Below are positions 23,084 to 31,498 of a stretch of DNA of 64,000 nt, one piece after another. The stretch comes from Falsibacillus pallidus (GTDB taxonomy: Bacteria; Bacillota; Bacilli; Bacillales; DSM-25281). Numbering within the stretch: the first letter of the stretch is position 1; each line of letters begins with the position of its first letter. The position numbers and the translations under genes are program-made. Below the pieces are notes generated by a model. The model was not told where the DNA came from, ran no database searches, and was given only the letters and a program-made list of their open reading frames with translations. Location of the stretch: NCBI RefSeq assembly GCF_003350505.1, contig NZ_QQAY01000010.1, positions 39,101 to 103,100 of the forward strand. Direction: 5' to 3'.

Positions 23084-24037
23084 ATGTCATTTGCATCCGA
23101 AACGAAGAAAGAATTGACGAATATTGAAGTGAAGGATTGCTGTGCAAAAGCAGAGCTGTCAGCACTGATCCGGATGAATGGCTCGCTGTCATTTTCCAAC
23201 CGGCTTCTGGTGCTGAATATCCAGACAGAAAACGCAGCAATTGCACGCCGCATTTATATTTTGATAAAGAAAAATTATGAAGTGACGGTTGAATTGCTGG
23301 TACGGAAAAAAATGAGGCTCAAGAAAAACAATGTATACATTGTACGCATCAAGGATGGAGCCAAAGAAATACTGGAAGACTTGAAGATCTTAGGTGAAGG
23401 GTTTTCCTTTGTACATGATATTTCCCCAGACCTGATTAAAAAGAAATGCTGCAAGCGTTCCTATTTGAGAGGGGCTTTTCTGGCAGGGGGATCGGTCAAC
23501 AACCCGGAGACATCTTCCTATCACCTTGAGATTTTTTCTTTATACAGTGAACATAACGATTCGCTGAGCGAGCTGATGAACAGCTTCGGCTTGAACAGCA
23601 AAACGCTTGAGAGAAAAAAAGGATTCATTACTTATTTAAAAGAAGCAGAAAAGATCACGGAGTTTCTGAATATCGTCGGTGCCCACAATGCTTTGCTCCG
23701 CTTTGAGGATGTAAGGATTGTCAGGGATATGAGGAATTCAGTGAACCGCCTTGTAAACTGCGAAACAGCCAATCTGAATAAGACGATCGGAGCGGCACTA
23801 AGGCAAGTGGAAAATATCCAGTTCATCGACAGGACCGTCGGACTACAAATCCTTCCTGATAAATTAAGGGAGATTGCCGAGCTTCGCGTCAACTATCAGG
23901 ATGTCACCCTGAAGGAGCTTGGAGAAATGGTCTCCGGGGGGACCATCAGTAAATCCGGCATCAACCATAGGCTGCGCAAGATTGATGAGATCGCAGAAAA
24001 ACTGCGCGCAGGGGAATCTGTATCAGCAAAGCGTTAA
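23084..24037 (+). CDS. whiA: DNA-binding protein WhiA
   Basis: A 317-residue WhiA/YvcL protein. The N-terminal two-thirds has the degenerate LAGLIDADG homing-endonuclease-like fold (with [19 protein letters not shown] near 126-144). The C-terminal helix-turn-helix ([16 protein letters not shown]...[13 protein letters not shown]) binds DNA. In Bacillus it influences cell division and chromosome segregation. ATG 23084 is chosen because GAGGAGGTGAGGAG lies immediately upstream; an upstream GTG-type start would add seven residues. Confidence 0.95.
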   Translation: MSFASETKKELTNIEVKDCCAKAELSALIRMNGSLSFSNRLLVLNIQTENAAIARRIYILIKKNYEVTVELLVRKKMRLKKNNVYIVRIKDGAKEILEDLKILGEGFSFVHDISPDLIKKKCCKRSYLRGAFLAGGSVNNPETSSYHLEIFSLYSEHNDSLSELMNSFGLNSKTLERKKGFITYLKEAEKITEFLNIVGAHNALLRFEDVRIVRDMRNSVNRLVNCETANLNKTIGAALRQVENIQFIDRTVGLQILPDKLREIAELRVNYQDVTLKELGEMVSGGTISKSGINHRLRKIDEIAEKLRAGESVSAKR

Positions 24038-24079
24038 CTTGAATATAAAAACAAAGGGAAACGATGGGGAGGAATTGTT

Positions 24080-24337
24080 ATGATTGAAAAAACAGTGGAA
24101 GTCAAATTGAAATCCGGCCTGCAGGCGCGTCCTGCAGCGCTGTTTGTCCAGGAAGCCAACCGATTCAGTTCGGAAATCTTCCTGGCAAAAGACAATAAAA
24201 AGGTTAACGCAAAGAGCATCATGGGATTGATGAGCCTTGCTGTTAATGCAGGAGCTGTCATCACATTGAGTGCTGACGGAAGCGATGAGGCAGATGCAGT
24301 TGAGCGCTTGGTCCGATTCGTAGAAGACGAAAATTAA
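24080..24337 (+). CDS. crh: Catabolite repression HPr-like protein Crh
   Basis: An 85-residue HPr paralogue. The active-site His15 of HPr is replaced by Gln15 (SGLQARPA), so it cannot take part in PTS phosphotransfer. Ser46 is retained (AKSIMGLM) for HprK phosphorylation. This Gln15/Ser46 pattern defines Crh, which with CcpA mediates catabolite repression. RBS GGGGAGG. Last gene of the rapZ-yvcK-whiA cluster; hprK lies 16 kb upstream in the same window. Confidence 0.97.
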   Translation: MIEKTVEVKLKSGLQARPAALFVQEANRFSSEIFLAKDNKKVNAKSIMGLMSLAVNAGAVITLSADGSDEADAVERLVRFVEDEN

Positions 24338-24352
24338 TAATAGGACAAAATG

Positions 24353-24382
24353 AAAACCCTTTCGGACAAGAAAGGGTTTTTT
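24353..24382. terminator. Bidirectional terminator between crh and the convergent synthetase gene
   Basis: AAAACCCTTTC-GGACAA-GAAAGGGTTTT symmetrical hairpin with an A tract on the left and T tract on the right, between the convergent crh and MetRS genes. Confidence 0.9.
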
Positions 24383-24384
24383 CA

Positions 24385-26022
24385 TTATTTCAATAATTGC
24401 TCATTTAATCTGGCAAGTTCTTCGTCTATTCTAGCTGTATCAATCCGCTCAAACAGCGGCTCTACTTTTGAGAGTGTCTGCGAGTTTATCACGAATGGAT
24501 TCCATCCGGTGACTTCAGCACGGATAAGCTTCTTAACTTTTTCGCTTGAAAAAGGAAGGAAAGGAGTCAGGATGTTTGCTAAATTAGCAATAAGATAAAC
24601 GCAGTCTGCCAAGGTTTGGCGGCATTCCTCTGGATCATCCTTAACCTGGGTCCACGGCTGCCGCTCATCAAAATATTTATTTGAAAAACGGACGAGTTCG
24701 AATGATTTCTCCAATCCTTGTTTGAAGGCTGTCGTTTCGATACAGCGGCCCACCTCTTCGTATAATTCAGAAACTTTCTCCTGAATGGAAGAAGTGATGT
24801 TATTGTCAGGAATTACGCCGTCAAACGACTTTTCGATAAACTTCAATGTCCGGTTGACGAAGTTTCCGTATGCTCCCAACAGTTCGCTGTTATGGCTGTA
24901 GATGAATTCTTTCCAGGAAAAATCCGCATCCCTGTTCTCTGGAGCGTTAATTGTCAGGAAGTACCGGATGGAGTCGGGATCATATCTTTCTAAAATATCC
25001 GGAACCCAGACTGCCCAGTTCTTGCTTGTCGATAACTTCTTCTTTTCCAGCGTCAAATACTCATTTGAAACGATATGCGTCGGCAATGGTTCTTTCTCAA
25101 GACCTGCAAGGATTGCGGGCCAAATAATCGAATGGAAAGGGATGTTGTCTTTCCCGTGAACGTAATAGGAGCGAGTGGAGGCATTCCAAAATGCGAAATC
25201 ATCCTGTCCCGTCTGTTCAGCCCTAAGCCTGCTTGCTGTGTAATACCCTGAGACTGCTTCAATCCATACATAGATTTTCTTTTCCTCATATCCTTCAACG
25301 GGGACACTGACCCCAATCGGGAGATCCCTTGAAACAGCTCGGTCCTGCAGCCCTTCCTTGAGGTAGCGCTTCGTAAGCGAAATGGCGTTGTCCCGCCATC
25401 GATTGTTGTCGTCTGCTTCCTGCGTGTAGGTTTCCAGGACATTTTGAAAAGAGCTTAGGGAGAAGTAAAAATGCTCCGTGGACCGTGTTGTAGGTTCGTG
25501 GCCGCAAATCTTGCATTTTCTCTCTAACAGTTCCAGCGGTTCGAGGATGGTTGAGCAGTTGTCGCATTGATCCCCTCGGGAAGGTTTCTTGCAAACGGGG
25601 CAGATTCCTTCCACATAGCGGTCAGGCAAAAACTGCTCGCAATGGTCGCAGTAGGTTTGCTCGCTTTCTTTTTTATAGATCAATCCTTTCTCCAGTAATT
25701 CTAAGAAAATCTCTTGCACATGGCGGTGGTGGTGCTCCGTATCCGTCCTCGTATAGACATCATAGGAAAACCCCAGACTTGAGAAGCAATCTTCAAATTC
25801 ACTATGGTAGCGGTCCGCAATCACATTTGGTGCGACGCCTTCCTGTCTTGCTCGGACAGTAATCGGTGTCCCATTGCAGTCACTCCCTGATACATAAAGA
25901 ACATCTTCTCCCTTTTGCCGATAGTATCTAGCCAGGATATCCCCGGACAATAAACTTGAAATGTGGCCTAAATGCAGTGAGCCGTTGGCATACGCCCATG
26001 CTCCCCCAATAAAAATACTCAT
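24385..26022 (-). CDS. metG: Methionyl-tRNA synthetase, short form under T-box control
   Basis: Class I synthetase that charges tRNA-Met. The HIGH motif is HLGH at residues 17-20 and the KMSKS motif appears as KLSTS near 330-334. Between them is a Cys-rich insert with four CxxC pairs (CDHC, CPVC, CDNC, CKIC), the two-zinc-knuckle arrangement of the E. coli/archaeal-like class. The 545-residue chain lacks the C-terminal tRNA-binding OB domain. ATG 26022 follows GGGGG with 8-base spacing. A Met-type T-box leader precedes it. The usual Bacillus metS lies elsewhere, so this may be a second enzyme like the extra MetRS of some Bacilli that confers inhibitor resistance. That is inference. Confidence 0.9.
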   Translation of the reverse strand: MSIFIGGAWAYANGSLHLGHISSLLSGDILARYYRQKGEDVLYVSGSDCNGTPITVRARQEGVAPNVIADRYHSEFEDCFSSLGFSYDVYTRTDTEHHHRHVQEIFLELLEKGLIYKKESEQTYCDHCEQFLPDRYVEGICPVCKKPSRGDQCDNCSTILEPLELLERKCKICGHEPTTRSTEHFYFSLSSFQNVLETYTQEADDNNRWRDNAISLTKRYLKEGLQDRAVSRDLPIGVSVPVEGYEEKKIYVWIEAVSGYYTASRLRAEQTGQDDFAFWNASTRSYYVHGKDNIPFHSIIWPAILAGLEKEPLPTHIVSNEYLTLEKKKLSTSKNWAVWVPDILERYDPDSIRYFLTINAPENRDADFSWKEFIYSHNSELLGAYGNFVNRTLKFIEKSFDGVIPDNNITSSIQEKVSELYEEVGRCIETTAFKQGLEKSFELVRFSNKYFDERQPWTQVKDDPEECRQTLADCVYLIANLANILTPFLPFSSEKVKKLIRAEVTGWNPFVINSQTLSKVEPLFERIDTARIDEELARLNEQLLK

Positions 26023-26055
26023 CAATAAAACCCCCAGAATTTATTTTTGAAAATA

Positions 26056-26097
26056 CAAAAAAACCCGCCTTAACTGTAATAGCTAAGGGCGGGGTTT
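26056..26097 (-). terminator. T-box attenuator terminator
   Basis: On the minus strand AAACCCCGCCCTTAG pairs with the TTAAGGCGGGTTT segment, followed by a T-rich run. It sits 35 bases before the MetRS start and competes with the T-box antiterminator. Confidence 0.9.
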
Positions 26098-26363
26098 GAA
26101 TATCCACGCGGTACCACCTTAATTCGCAAATGGTTCACACCATCTGCCTCGACAAGTACGGAGTTTTTGATGCAACTCTTATACTGTGGCATTAATAACG
26201 AGTGCCAAATCCCGTCGTATCCTACTTATACAAAAGTACGTTCAGTACGAAGCTCAGAGACCATTGTTCAAATGACTGTTTTTGCTTCTTTTCAGCTGCC
26301 GAAGCTCTCTGGTGAAAAACAAGATCATTTTACTTTTTCTCTTCAATGCTTTTATTTGGTAAT
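26056..26363 (-). promoter_or_regulatory. T-box leader, methionine specifier, controlling metG
   Basis: Transcript-sensing riboswitch that reads uncharged tRNA-Met. On the minus strand, Stem I starts with AGAGAGC (about 26310-26304) and closes with TCTCT. The ATG just before the closing strand (26264-26262) is in specifier position and fits methionine. The T-box sequence GGTGGTACCGCG is complete at 26118-26107, followed by the terminator. Uncharged tRNA would stabilise the antiterminator and turn on synthetase expression. Confidence 0.92.
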
Positions 26364-26370
26364 TATCAAT

Positions 26371-26399
26371 ATATTAATGAATTGGGTTTTGGATGTCAA
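26371..26399 (-). promoter_or_regulatory. Sigma-A promoter of the T-box/metG transcript
   Basis: On the minus strand TTGACA (26399-26394), 17-base spacer, TAATAT (26376-26371). Start of transcription would be near 26364, right at the beginning of the T-box leader. Confidence 0.85.
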
Positions 26400-26417
26400 T
26401 ATACTTTTACGAAGACA

Positions 26418-26453
26418 TTAAAAAGGACCGTCCCAACAAGTGGGGCGGTCCTT
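26418..26453 (-). terminator. Terminator of clpP
   Basis: On the minus strand AAGGACCGCCCC-ACTTGT-TGGGACGGTCCTT followed by TTTAAT, just after the clpP stop and upstream of the metG promoter. Confidence 0.88.
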
Positions 26454-26464
26454 ACAGCAATTAA

Positions 26465-27064
26465 TTATTTTTTGGTGTCCATTTCGTTGCGTGTAATAAT
26501 TTGATCGATCAAACCATATTCTTTCGCTCTTTCAGCAGTCATGAAGTTATCGCGGTCTGTATCTTTTGAGATGACATCAAGCGGCTGGCCAGTGCGGTCT
26601 GAAAGGATTTGGTTCAATTTTTCGCGAAGGAAAAGGATGCGCTTCGCAGCGATTTCGATTTCAGTCGCTTGCCCTTGTGCACCGCCAAGTGGCTGATGGA
26701 TCATGACTTCAGCATTTGGCAATGCATAGCGCTTGCCTTTTTCACCAGCGGCTAAAAGGAATGCTCCCATAGAAGCGGCCATACCGATACAGATCGTGGA
26801 TACTTTTGGTTTGATGAATTGCATTGTATCGTAGATCGCCATACCAGCAGTGATGCTTCCGCCAGGGCTGTTGATGTAGATGGAAATGTCTTTCTCAGGG
26901 TTTTCAGCTTCCAAGAATAGCAGCTGTGCTACAATGGAGTTAGCTACGTTATCATCGATCGCGCTTCCAAGCATGATGATGCGGTCTTTCAAAAGACGGG
27001 AATAAATGTCATACGCGCGTTCACCGCGGTTTGTCTGCTCAATAACCGTAGGAATTAAATTCAT
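26465..27064 (-). CDS. clpP: ATP-dependent Clp protease proteolytic subunit
   Basis: Serine peptidase barrel that works with ClpX, ClpC and ClpE, including on tmRNA-tagged proteins. The 199-residue protein has the catalytic triad Ser98 (GMAASMG), His123 (MIHQPLGG) and Asp172 (DRDNFM). Start [10 protein letters not shown] at 27064 follows AAAGGAGG; an upstream in-frame ATG would add eight residues but lacks a ribosome site. A CtsR operator overlaps its promoter, so heat and protein-stress induction through CtsR is expected. Confidence 0.98.
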   Translation of the reverse strand: MNLIPTVIEQTNRGERAYDIYSRLLKDRIIMLGSAIDDNVANSIVAQLLFLEAENPEKDISIYINSPGGSITAGMAIYDTMQFIKPKVSTICIGMAASMGAFLLAAGEKGKRYALPNAEVMIHQPLGGAQGQATEIEIAAKRILFLREKLNQILSDRTGQPLDVISKDTDRDNFMTAERAKEYGLIDQIITRNEMDTKK

Positions 27065-27137
27065 GTAAGTTCCTCCTTTAGTATACAATCCACTGAAGGA
27101 AAATATTTTTCCTCAGCTGTAAAACTTATGTACTGTA

Positions 27138-27166
27138 ATCATACACTGATGGTCAATTAAGGTCAA
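27138..27166 (-). promoter_or_regulatory. Sigma-A promoter of clpP
   Basis: On the minus strand TTGACC (27166-27161), 17-base spacer, TATGAT (27143-27138). The -35 element lies inside the CtsR operator. Confidence 0.85.
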
Positions 27167-27167
27167 A
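27151..27167. promoter_or_regulatory. CtsR operator of clpP
   Basis: GGTCAATTAAGGTCAAA matches the CtsR direct heptad consensus RGTCAAA-NAN-RGTCAAA with one deviation in the first heptad. It covers the -35 and spacer of the clpP promoter, as for other class III heat-shock genes. Confidence 0.9.
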
Positions 27168-27313
27168 CGAAACACTCCTGTTTTTTTCGACAATTTGGAA
27201 GTGGTTTCATCCCTTATTTCCATACGTGATGCTTTTCTCCTATGCGTGGATCAAAATTGAAAACTCCTTATCCATCATACCCTGGCCATGATTTTTTTAA
27301 ACAGGAAAACAGG

Positions 27314-27342
27314 TTGCAATGGGGCATTTTCTGAATTATAAT
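27314..27342 (+). promoter_or_regulatory. Sigma-A promoter of tRNA-Arg
   Basis: TTGCAA at 27314-27319, 17-base spacer, consensus TATAAT at 27337-27342, 24 bases before the tRNA. Confidence 0.8.
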
Positions 27343-27366
27343 ATTAAAGCATGACGTTTTAGACAT

Positions 27367-27438
27367 GCCCTCGTGGTGCAACGGATAGCACGTAAGATTC
27401 CGGTTCTTGAGATGTGGGTTCGATTCCTGCCGAGGGCG
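27367..27438 (+). tRNA. tRNA-Arg (anticodon CCG)
   Basis: A 72-base cloverleaf. Acceptor GCCCTCG/CGAGGGC, D-stem GTGC/GCAC, anticodon stem TAAGA/TCTTG with loop TTCCGGT (anticodon CCG, codon CGG), four-base variable loop, T-arm GTGGG-TTCGATT-CCTGC with two wobbles, discriminator G. The 3' CCA is not encoded. A single tRNA gene with its own promoter and terminator. Confidence 0.95.
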
Positions 27439-27442
27439 TACC

Positions 27443-27490
27443 AAAGACCTTATGTTTGTTGAGTTAATCAGCAGACATGGGGTCTTTTTT
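27443..27490 (+). terminator. Terminator of tRNA-Arg
   Basis: AAAGACC...GGTCTTT outer stem with inner TATGT/ACAT-type pairing and a run of seven T, starting five bases after the tRNA. Confidence 0.8.
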
Positions 27491-27650
27491 TGTTTCAATT
27501 GAAAATTGAGTATCAACCAAAAGGTATCAAGGAAAAACTGATTATGCACCTGCTCTTCCTGATAAAGTAGTATACTATGAATATTGGCATGGGTAATATT
27601 TACAAATCGCTGAAATAAAATTAACTAGCGATAAATATAGGAGGGGGAAT

Positions 27651-27863
27651 ATGAAGTTAGCAGGTTTCATTATTATATCAATTGGTTTAGCTGGCTTATC
27701 GATCTTAATTGCTATGTGCAGCTTGATTTCATATGTGGATAAACTAGAAGGTGAATATTATACACATTGGTATAAATATCTTAACTTTAGTATGGTTTTT
27801 CCTTTAATCATAATTTTTATAATGGGTGTTGTTTATCTTTTTAAACAAAATAAGATTTCTTAA
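27651..27863 (+). CDS. Small two-helix membrane protein, unknown
   Basis: A 70-residue protein with two hydrophobic segments (about residues 4-28 and 47-64) separated by a polar loop rich in Tyr (EGEYYTHWYKYLN). I do not recognise a family. RBS GGAGGGGG directly precedes the ATG, which supports translation. It is AT-rich compared with the flanking core genes and lies in a short non-syntenic stretch between tRNA-Arg and sigL. Function unknown. Confidence 0.55.
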   Translation: MKLAGFIIISIGLAGLSILIAMCSLISYVDKLEGEYYTHWYKYLNFSMVFPLIIIFIMGVVYLFKQNKIS

Positions 27864-27935
27864 TAGTATTAAGAAAGCACTTTACAAATATTGTACTATT
27901 TTTATCTCAACTTCTTTAGAAATAGGTGATCGATC

Positions 27936-28829
27936 GTGAACCATCTACCAGCAACTCATAAATGTAATATTGATAGAATAGCGGGGAAATATGACGATTT
28001 TAATTTGTGTGTTGATTATGATGGGAATTTGATCCTGCTAACAAAGACTAATGAGTCCGGAATATACAATTACTCCATTTTTCATGTAACAGAAGGGGGA
28101 GTAGAGGAAATAATCTTTCCTCCTGCAAAAAAGTCTTTCAGCTATGCGCAGCCTTTAGGGGATTATTGGTTGCTTGTAAGTCCCCGAGTAAATAGTGATA
28201 GAATGCATAATGGATTTATTTACGATAAGAATTCAAATTTAATCAATTCCTTTAATATGGGTGATGGGATTAGCGATGTCCAAACTAGCAAGAATGGCGA
28301 TATTTGGACCAGCTATTTTGATGAAGGAGTCTTTGGTAAATCTATCGGAAAAAGTGGATTGCTTTGCTTTGACAGCGAAGGAACCCCATTATTTGATTTT
28401 GCGAAATTTACCCAAAACCCTACTAATAATACAATTCCTTTCATCGATGATTGTTATGCTATGAATGTCTGCTCAAATAATACTATTTATTTATATTATT
28501 ATTTGGATTTTCCTCTTCTGGCGCTACATAACAAGACCGATTTTGAATTGTTCAACCAGAAACAAATGAATGAGCCTCCAATCGTAGGAAGTCACGCTTT
28601 CTCAATATGGAAAGAACATATCCTATTTGCACATGGCTATATGGATAAAGGACAAATTCACCATTATTCATTACAAACTGGGGCAGTTCACAGCTATCTT
28701 CCTGTGAATGAAATCAATGAGGTTATTCACTATGAATTTGCAGTAGGACGGAAGCACAGGCTGTTTTTAGTGTCTAAAAAGGATGTTTATCTGGTTGATA
28801 TTCGAGATGTAGTAAAGGAAGGACTTTAG
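27936..28829 (+). CDS. Hypothetical protein with beta-propeller-like repeats
   Basis: A 297-residue soluble protein with no signal peptide. Recurring strand patterns with D-x-x-G-N (CVDYDGNLILLTKTN, YDKNSNLINSFN, TSKNGDIWTSYFDEG, FDSEGTPLFDF, LQTGAVHSYLPV) resemble the blades of a WD40/SMP-30-like propeller. No catalytic residues can be assigned. GTG start at 27936 would have GGTGATCG nearby, a weak ribosome site. AT-rich, between tRNA-Arg and sigL, likely accessory. Function unknown. Confidence 0.65.
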   Translation: MNHLPATHKCNIDRIAGKYDDFNLCVDYDGNLILLTKTNESGIYNYSIFHVTEGGVEEIIFPPAKKSFSYAQPLGDYWLLVSPRVNSDRMHNGFIYDKNSNLINSFNMGDGISDVQTSKNGDIWTSYFDEGVFGKSIGKSGLLCFDSEGTPLFDFAKFTQNPTNNTIPFIDDCYAMNVCSNNTIYLYYYLDFPLLALHNKTDFELFNQKQMNEPPIVGSHAFSIWKEHILFAHGYMDKGQIHHYSLQTGAVHSYLPVNEINEVIHYEFAVGRKHRLFLVSKKDVYLVDIRDVVKEGL

Positions 28830-28865
28830 CTCCTAAGGTATTTAGTTTAGTCAGTTTCACTATTG

Positions 28866-29615
28866 TTATATAGATTTGTAAAGCAACCCCATACCCTCCA
28901 TCATCTTGTTATCTGCATCATGGTTCTCAAACCGATTAGGCAAGTTAACAGCCCCCAGAGCAAATATATAAGGATCCTCATTGAAGTCGCCTAGTATTCC
29001 AATATCAATTGAAGCAGTTCCTAAGCCGCCTGTCATATGGTTTAGGTGGTGTGTTGGGATATCAGCAATGTCTCCCTTTTGCCTCACCAGCCCATTTATG
29101 ATCGGAGTCCATATGAGAGGCTGTTTCTTGTATCCTTCATAGATGTCTATCATTACGGCGAGCATTTGATCGAGCTGGCCCTTATTTAGAACATCTCTTG
29201 GATTTTCAGTCACATGTATGGAAGGATAATAGGTTTGAATGGTTTCATTTACTTTTTCCCATCCGCCGCAAAAATTCACTACACATTTAGCCACATAGCT
29301 ATCGTGGCAAGCGATCATCACTTCCACTGCCTCCCGTAAAGGAAGAGAGGTTCTTTTTTGAAAATGAGGATAAAGCTCCTTGCTGTCTTCATTTGGGTTA
29401 AATGATACTTCTTCCACTATGTCATCCCACTTGACCAATCCTTCTTCGACCCATTTTGCCACACAAAAGCCTATTGCTGTTTTTGCTGCTGATGCCAGCG
29501 GGACTAAGAGGCTGCTATTAAAAGAAGCTGCATAGTTCTGTTCTTTAGTAGAAAATACTACTATACCGATTTCTCCAATTTCTATTTCTCTTAATTTATC
29601 AATTACTTTATTCAA
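28866..29615 (-). CDS. Serine hydrolase, beta-lactamase class A-like
   Basis: A 249-residue protein resembling class A beta-lactamase/penicillin-binding-type serine hydrolases. The SxxK motif is SAAK in VPLASAAKTAIGF near residues 38-50. Further blocks include the ACHDSYVAKCVV segment (SDN-like position, here S-Y-V) and HHLNHMTGGLGTASIDIG, where TGG stands at the KTG-like position. No signal peptide is present, so it would be cytoplasmic and is unlikely to be a true secreted beta-lactamase. Convergent with the propeller-like gene; role unknown. Confidence 0.7.
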   Translation of the reverse strand: MNKVIDKLREIEIGEIGIVVFSTKEQNYAASFNSSLLVPLASAAKTAIGFCVAKWVEEGLVKWDDIVEEVSFNPNEDSKELYPHFQKRTSLPLREAVEVMIACHDSYVAKCVVNFCGGWEKVNETIQTYYPSIHVTENPRDVLNKGQLDQMLAVMIDIYEGYKKQPLIWTPIINGLVRQKGDIADIPTHHLNHMTGGLGTASIDIGILGDFNEDPYIFALGAVNLPNRFENHDADNKMMEGMGLLYKSI

Positions 29616-29749
29616 TGCTATTCACCTACATATCTTCATTATCTACGCAATTTTGGTATTCTTTTAAATTTTACCACATTGATCTTTCCACATATTTTCC
29701 ATTCATACATCCCAAGAACTATTGTAAAATGGAAGATGGGGTGAAGTAG

Positions 29750-31084
29750 ATGAATTTGAAAGCAGGTTTGTGGCAGCAGCAGTCGCTGAAGCTGAATATG
29801 ACGCAGGAATTGTCTCAGGCGATTGCGCTTCTGCAGTATTCCACACAGGAGCTTTTTTCGTTCCTTGAACAAAAGGTGATGGAGAATCCGTTGATCGGAC
29901 TGGAATCCCCGAACGTTCAGCTGATGGACCCCCGCTCCGACCGCATCAGAACGAATCGAATCGCACAACCAAATAAAACGAAGCAGGAATGGCTCGAACG
30001 CGTGGCACAGAAGCCGGATACCCTGCAAGAACATCTTTTTTCACAGTTAATTATGAAAACGCTGACATTTGAAGAAAAACAGATTTTTGATCTTCTATTA
30101 TATAATTTGGATGCCAATGGGTATCTGACTGCTTCTACAGATGAAATAGCCCGTGAAGCAGCTGCACCAGTGGAGGAAGTAGAAAAGCTTCTCACACAAA
30201 TACAGAGCCTTGATCCTGCAGGTGTAGGGGCGAGGAATCTTCAGGAATGCCTGCTGCTGCAGGTGATGAGAAGAGAAGATGCCCCTCAATGGACAGAGAA
30301 AATCTTGCTGCATCACTTTCAGGAATTCGCTGATCGGAAGTGGAAGGACATCGCCTCGAAGCTTTCTTGCAGTTTAAAAGAAATCCAGGCAGTCTCCGAT
30401 TTCATTCAAACATTGACGCCGAGGCCGGCAGCAGAATATGGGACTCAATCGTCCATCTATATCATTCCGGAATTGATCGTAGAAGTGAAGGAAGGGCAGA
30501 TCCAATTGAGGCATCACGATTCATCGATTCCTCAGTTAATTTTCCAGAAAGAGTACTATGATGAAATGGAAAAGTATAAGGACAAAGGTGTAAAATCTTT
30601 TTTGAAGGATAAATTTCAGGAATACCAGTTTCTGATGAGGAGCCTATATCAAAGGCAGGAAACGATTTTGAAGGTAGGCACAGCCCTGATCGAACTTCAA
30701 ACCGAATTTTTCTTGAAAGGTCCGAGGCATTTAAAGCCGCTCACCATGAAGCAGGTGGCGGAAGAGATTGAAGTCCATGAGTCCACTGTCAGCAGGGCAG
30801 TACGGGAGAAATATATCCAGACGCCTTATGGGACGTTTGAATTGAAATCGTTCTTTTCCAGTGGAATCGCCACAAATGAGGATGGGGATGCATCGTCGAG
30901 CACCGTCAAAAACCTCATTCAGGAATGGATTGATGGAGAGGAAAAAAAATCGCCCATTTCCGACCAGGCGATTGCCGACCGCTTAAAAGAAGAAGGGCTG
31001 AAGGTGTCTCGGAGGACTGTGGCGAAATATAGAGATCAGCTTCAAATCCCGGCTTCTTCCAAGCGGAAACGATTTGATGAGTAG
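29750..31084 (+). CDS. sigL: RNA polymerase sigma-54 factor
   Basis: SigL (RpoN) directs polymerase to -24/-12 promoters activated by AAA+ enhancer-binding proteins. The 444-residue protein has the Gln/Leu-rich activator-interacting region I (QQQSLKLNMTQELSQAIALLQYS), the core-binding domain, the HTH (MKQVAEEIEVHESTVSRAVRE near 334-354) and the RpoN box (SRRTVAKYR near 423-431; family consensus ARRTVAKYR). In B. subtilis sigL is likewise close to the cggR-gapA region. It is followed after 15 bases by a small thiol-redox gene. Confidence 0.97.
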   Translation: MNLKAGLWQQQSLKLNMTQELSQAIALLQYSTQELFSFLEQKVMENPLIGLESPNVQLMDPRSDRIRTNRIAQPNKTKQEWLERVAQKPDTLQEHLFSQLIMKTLTFEEKQIFDLLLYNLDANGYLTASTDEIAREAAAPVEEVEKLLTQIQSLDPAGVGARNLQECLLLQVMRREDAPQWTEKILLHHFQEFADRKWKDIASKLSCSLKEIQAVSDFIQTLTPRPAAEYGTQSSIYIIPELIVEVKEGQIQLRHHDSSIPQLIFQKEYYDEMEKYKDKGVKSFLKDKFQEYQFLMRSLYQRQETILKVGTALIELQTEFFLKGPRHLKPLTMKQVAEEIEVHESTVSRAVREKYIQTPYGTFELKSFFSSGIATNEDGDASSSTVKNLIQEWIDGEEKKSPISDQAIADRLKEEGLKVSRRTVAKYRDQLQIPASSKRKRFDE

Positions 31085-31099
31085 AAGGAATGAAAAGCC

Positions 31100-31345
31100 G
31101 TGAAGAAATTAATTTTTTATACAAGAAATCAATGTTCCTTATGCAGGGATGCGAAAGAAATGCTCCTCTTGGTGGCAGATCTTCATGAGGATGTGGAGAT
31201 TGTAGAGGTCGACATTGATGAAAGTGATGAACTGACAGAGCGGTTCGGATTGATGATTCCTGTTGTGGAATTGGATGGGGAAGTCGTTCAATATGGGCAA
31301 ATTGACCCTTTTGAGATAAGCAACCGCTTACATGAAAAATCTTGA
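31100..31345 (+). CDS. Glutaredoxin-family thiol-disulfide protein
   Basis: An 81-residue thioredoxin-fold protein. The redox motif CSLC lies at residues 12-15 in YTRNQCSLCRDAKE, and the cis-Pro loop is MIPVVELDGEVV near 51-62. This is the DUF836/glutaredoxin-like pattern. It lies between sigL and cggR; possible roles are reduction of a nearby regulator or general thiol repair, but neither can be read from sequence. GTG start after AAGGAATG. Confidence 0.85.
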   Translation: MKKLIFYTRNQCSLCRDAKEMLLLVADLHEDVEIVEVDIDESDELTERFGLMIPVVELDGEVVQYGQIDPFEISNRLHEKS

Positions 31346-31355
31346 GGTTTCCTAG

Positions 31356-31384
31356 TTGAATTGCGTTTTCGTCCCTGTTAGAAT
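31356..31384 (+). promoter_or_regulatory. Sigma-A promoter of the cggR-gapA operon
   Basis: TTGAAT at 31356-31361, 17-base spacer, TAGAAT at 31379-31384. The predicted start is about 30 bases upstream of the CggR operator. Confidence 0.8.
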
Positions 31385-31420
31385 GTAAATTGTAGCAGGG
31401 ATATATTTTTTTGAATCAAG

Positions 31421-31456
31421 TGGGACATAATATGTCTGACCGGGACATATACAGTC
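31421..31456 (+). promoter_or_regulatory. CggR operator
   Basis: TGGGAC-N6-TGTC, 4 bases, CGGGAC-N6-AGTC. This direct-repeat arrangement matches the B. subtilis CggR operator closely. Lying downstream of the promoter, it would block elongating polymerase until fructose-1,6-bisphosphate loosens CggR. Confidence 0.9.
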
Positions 31457-31498
31457 CAACCACTGATCAAGAAATATCGAAAATGAAGGAGTTAGTGA

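Noticed and set aside
27367..29640. Phage or integrative element at tRNA-Arg
   Set aside because: No integrase, no second copy of the tRNA 3' end and only three ordinary genes follow.
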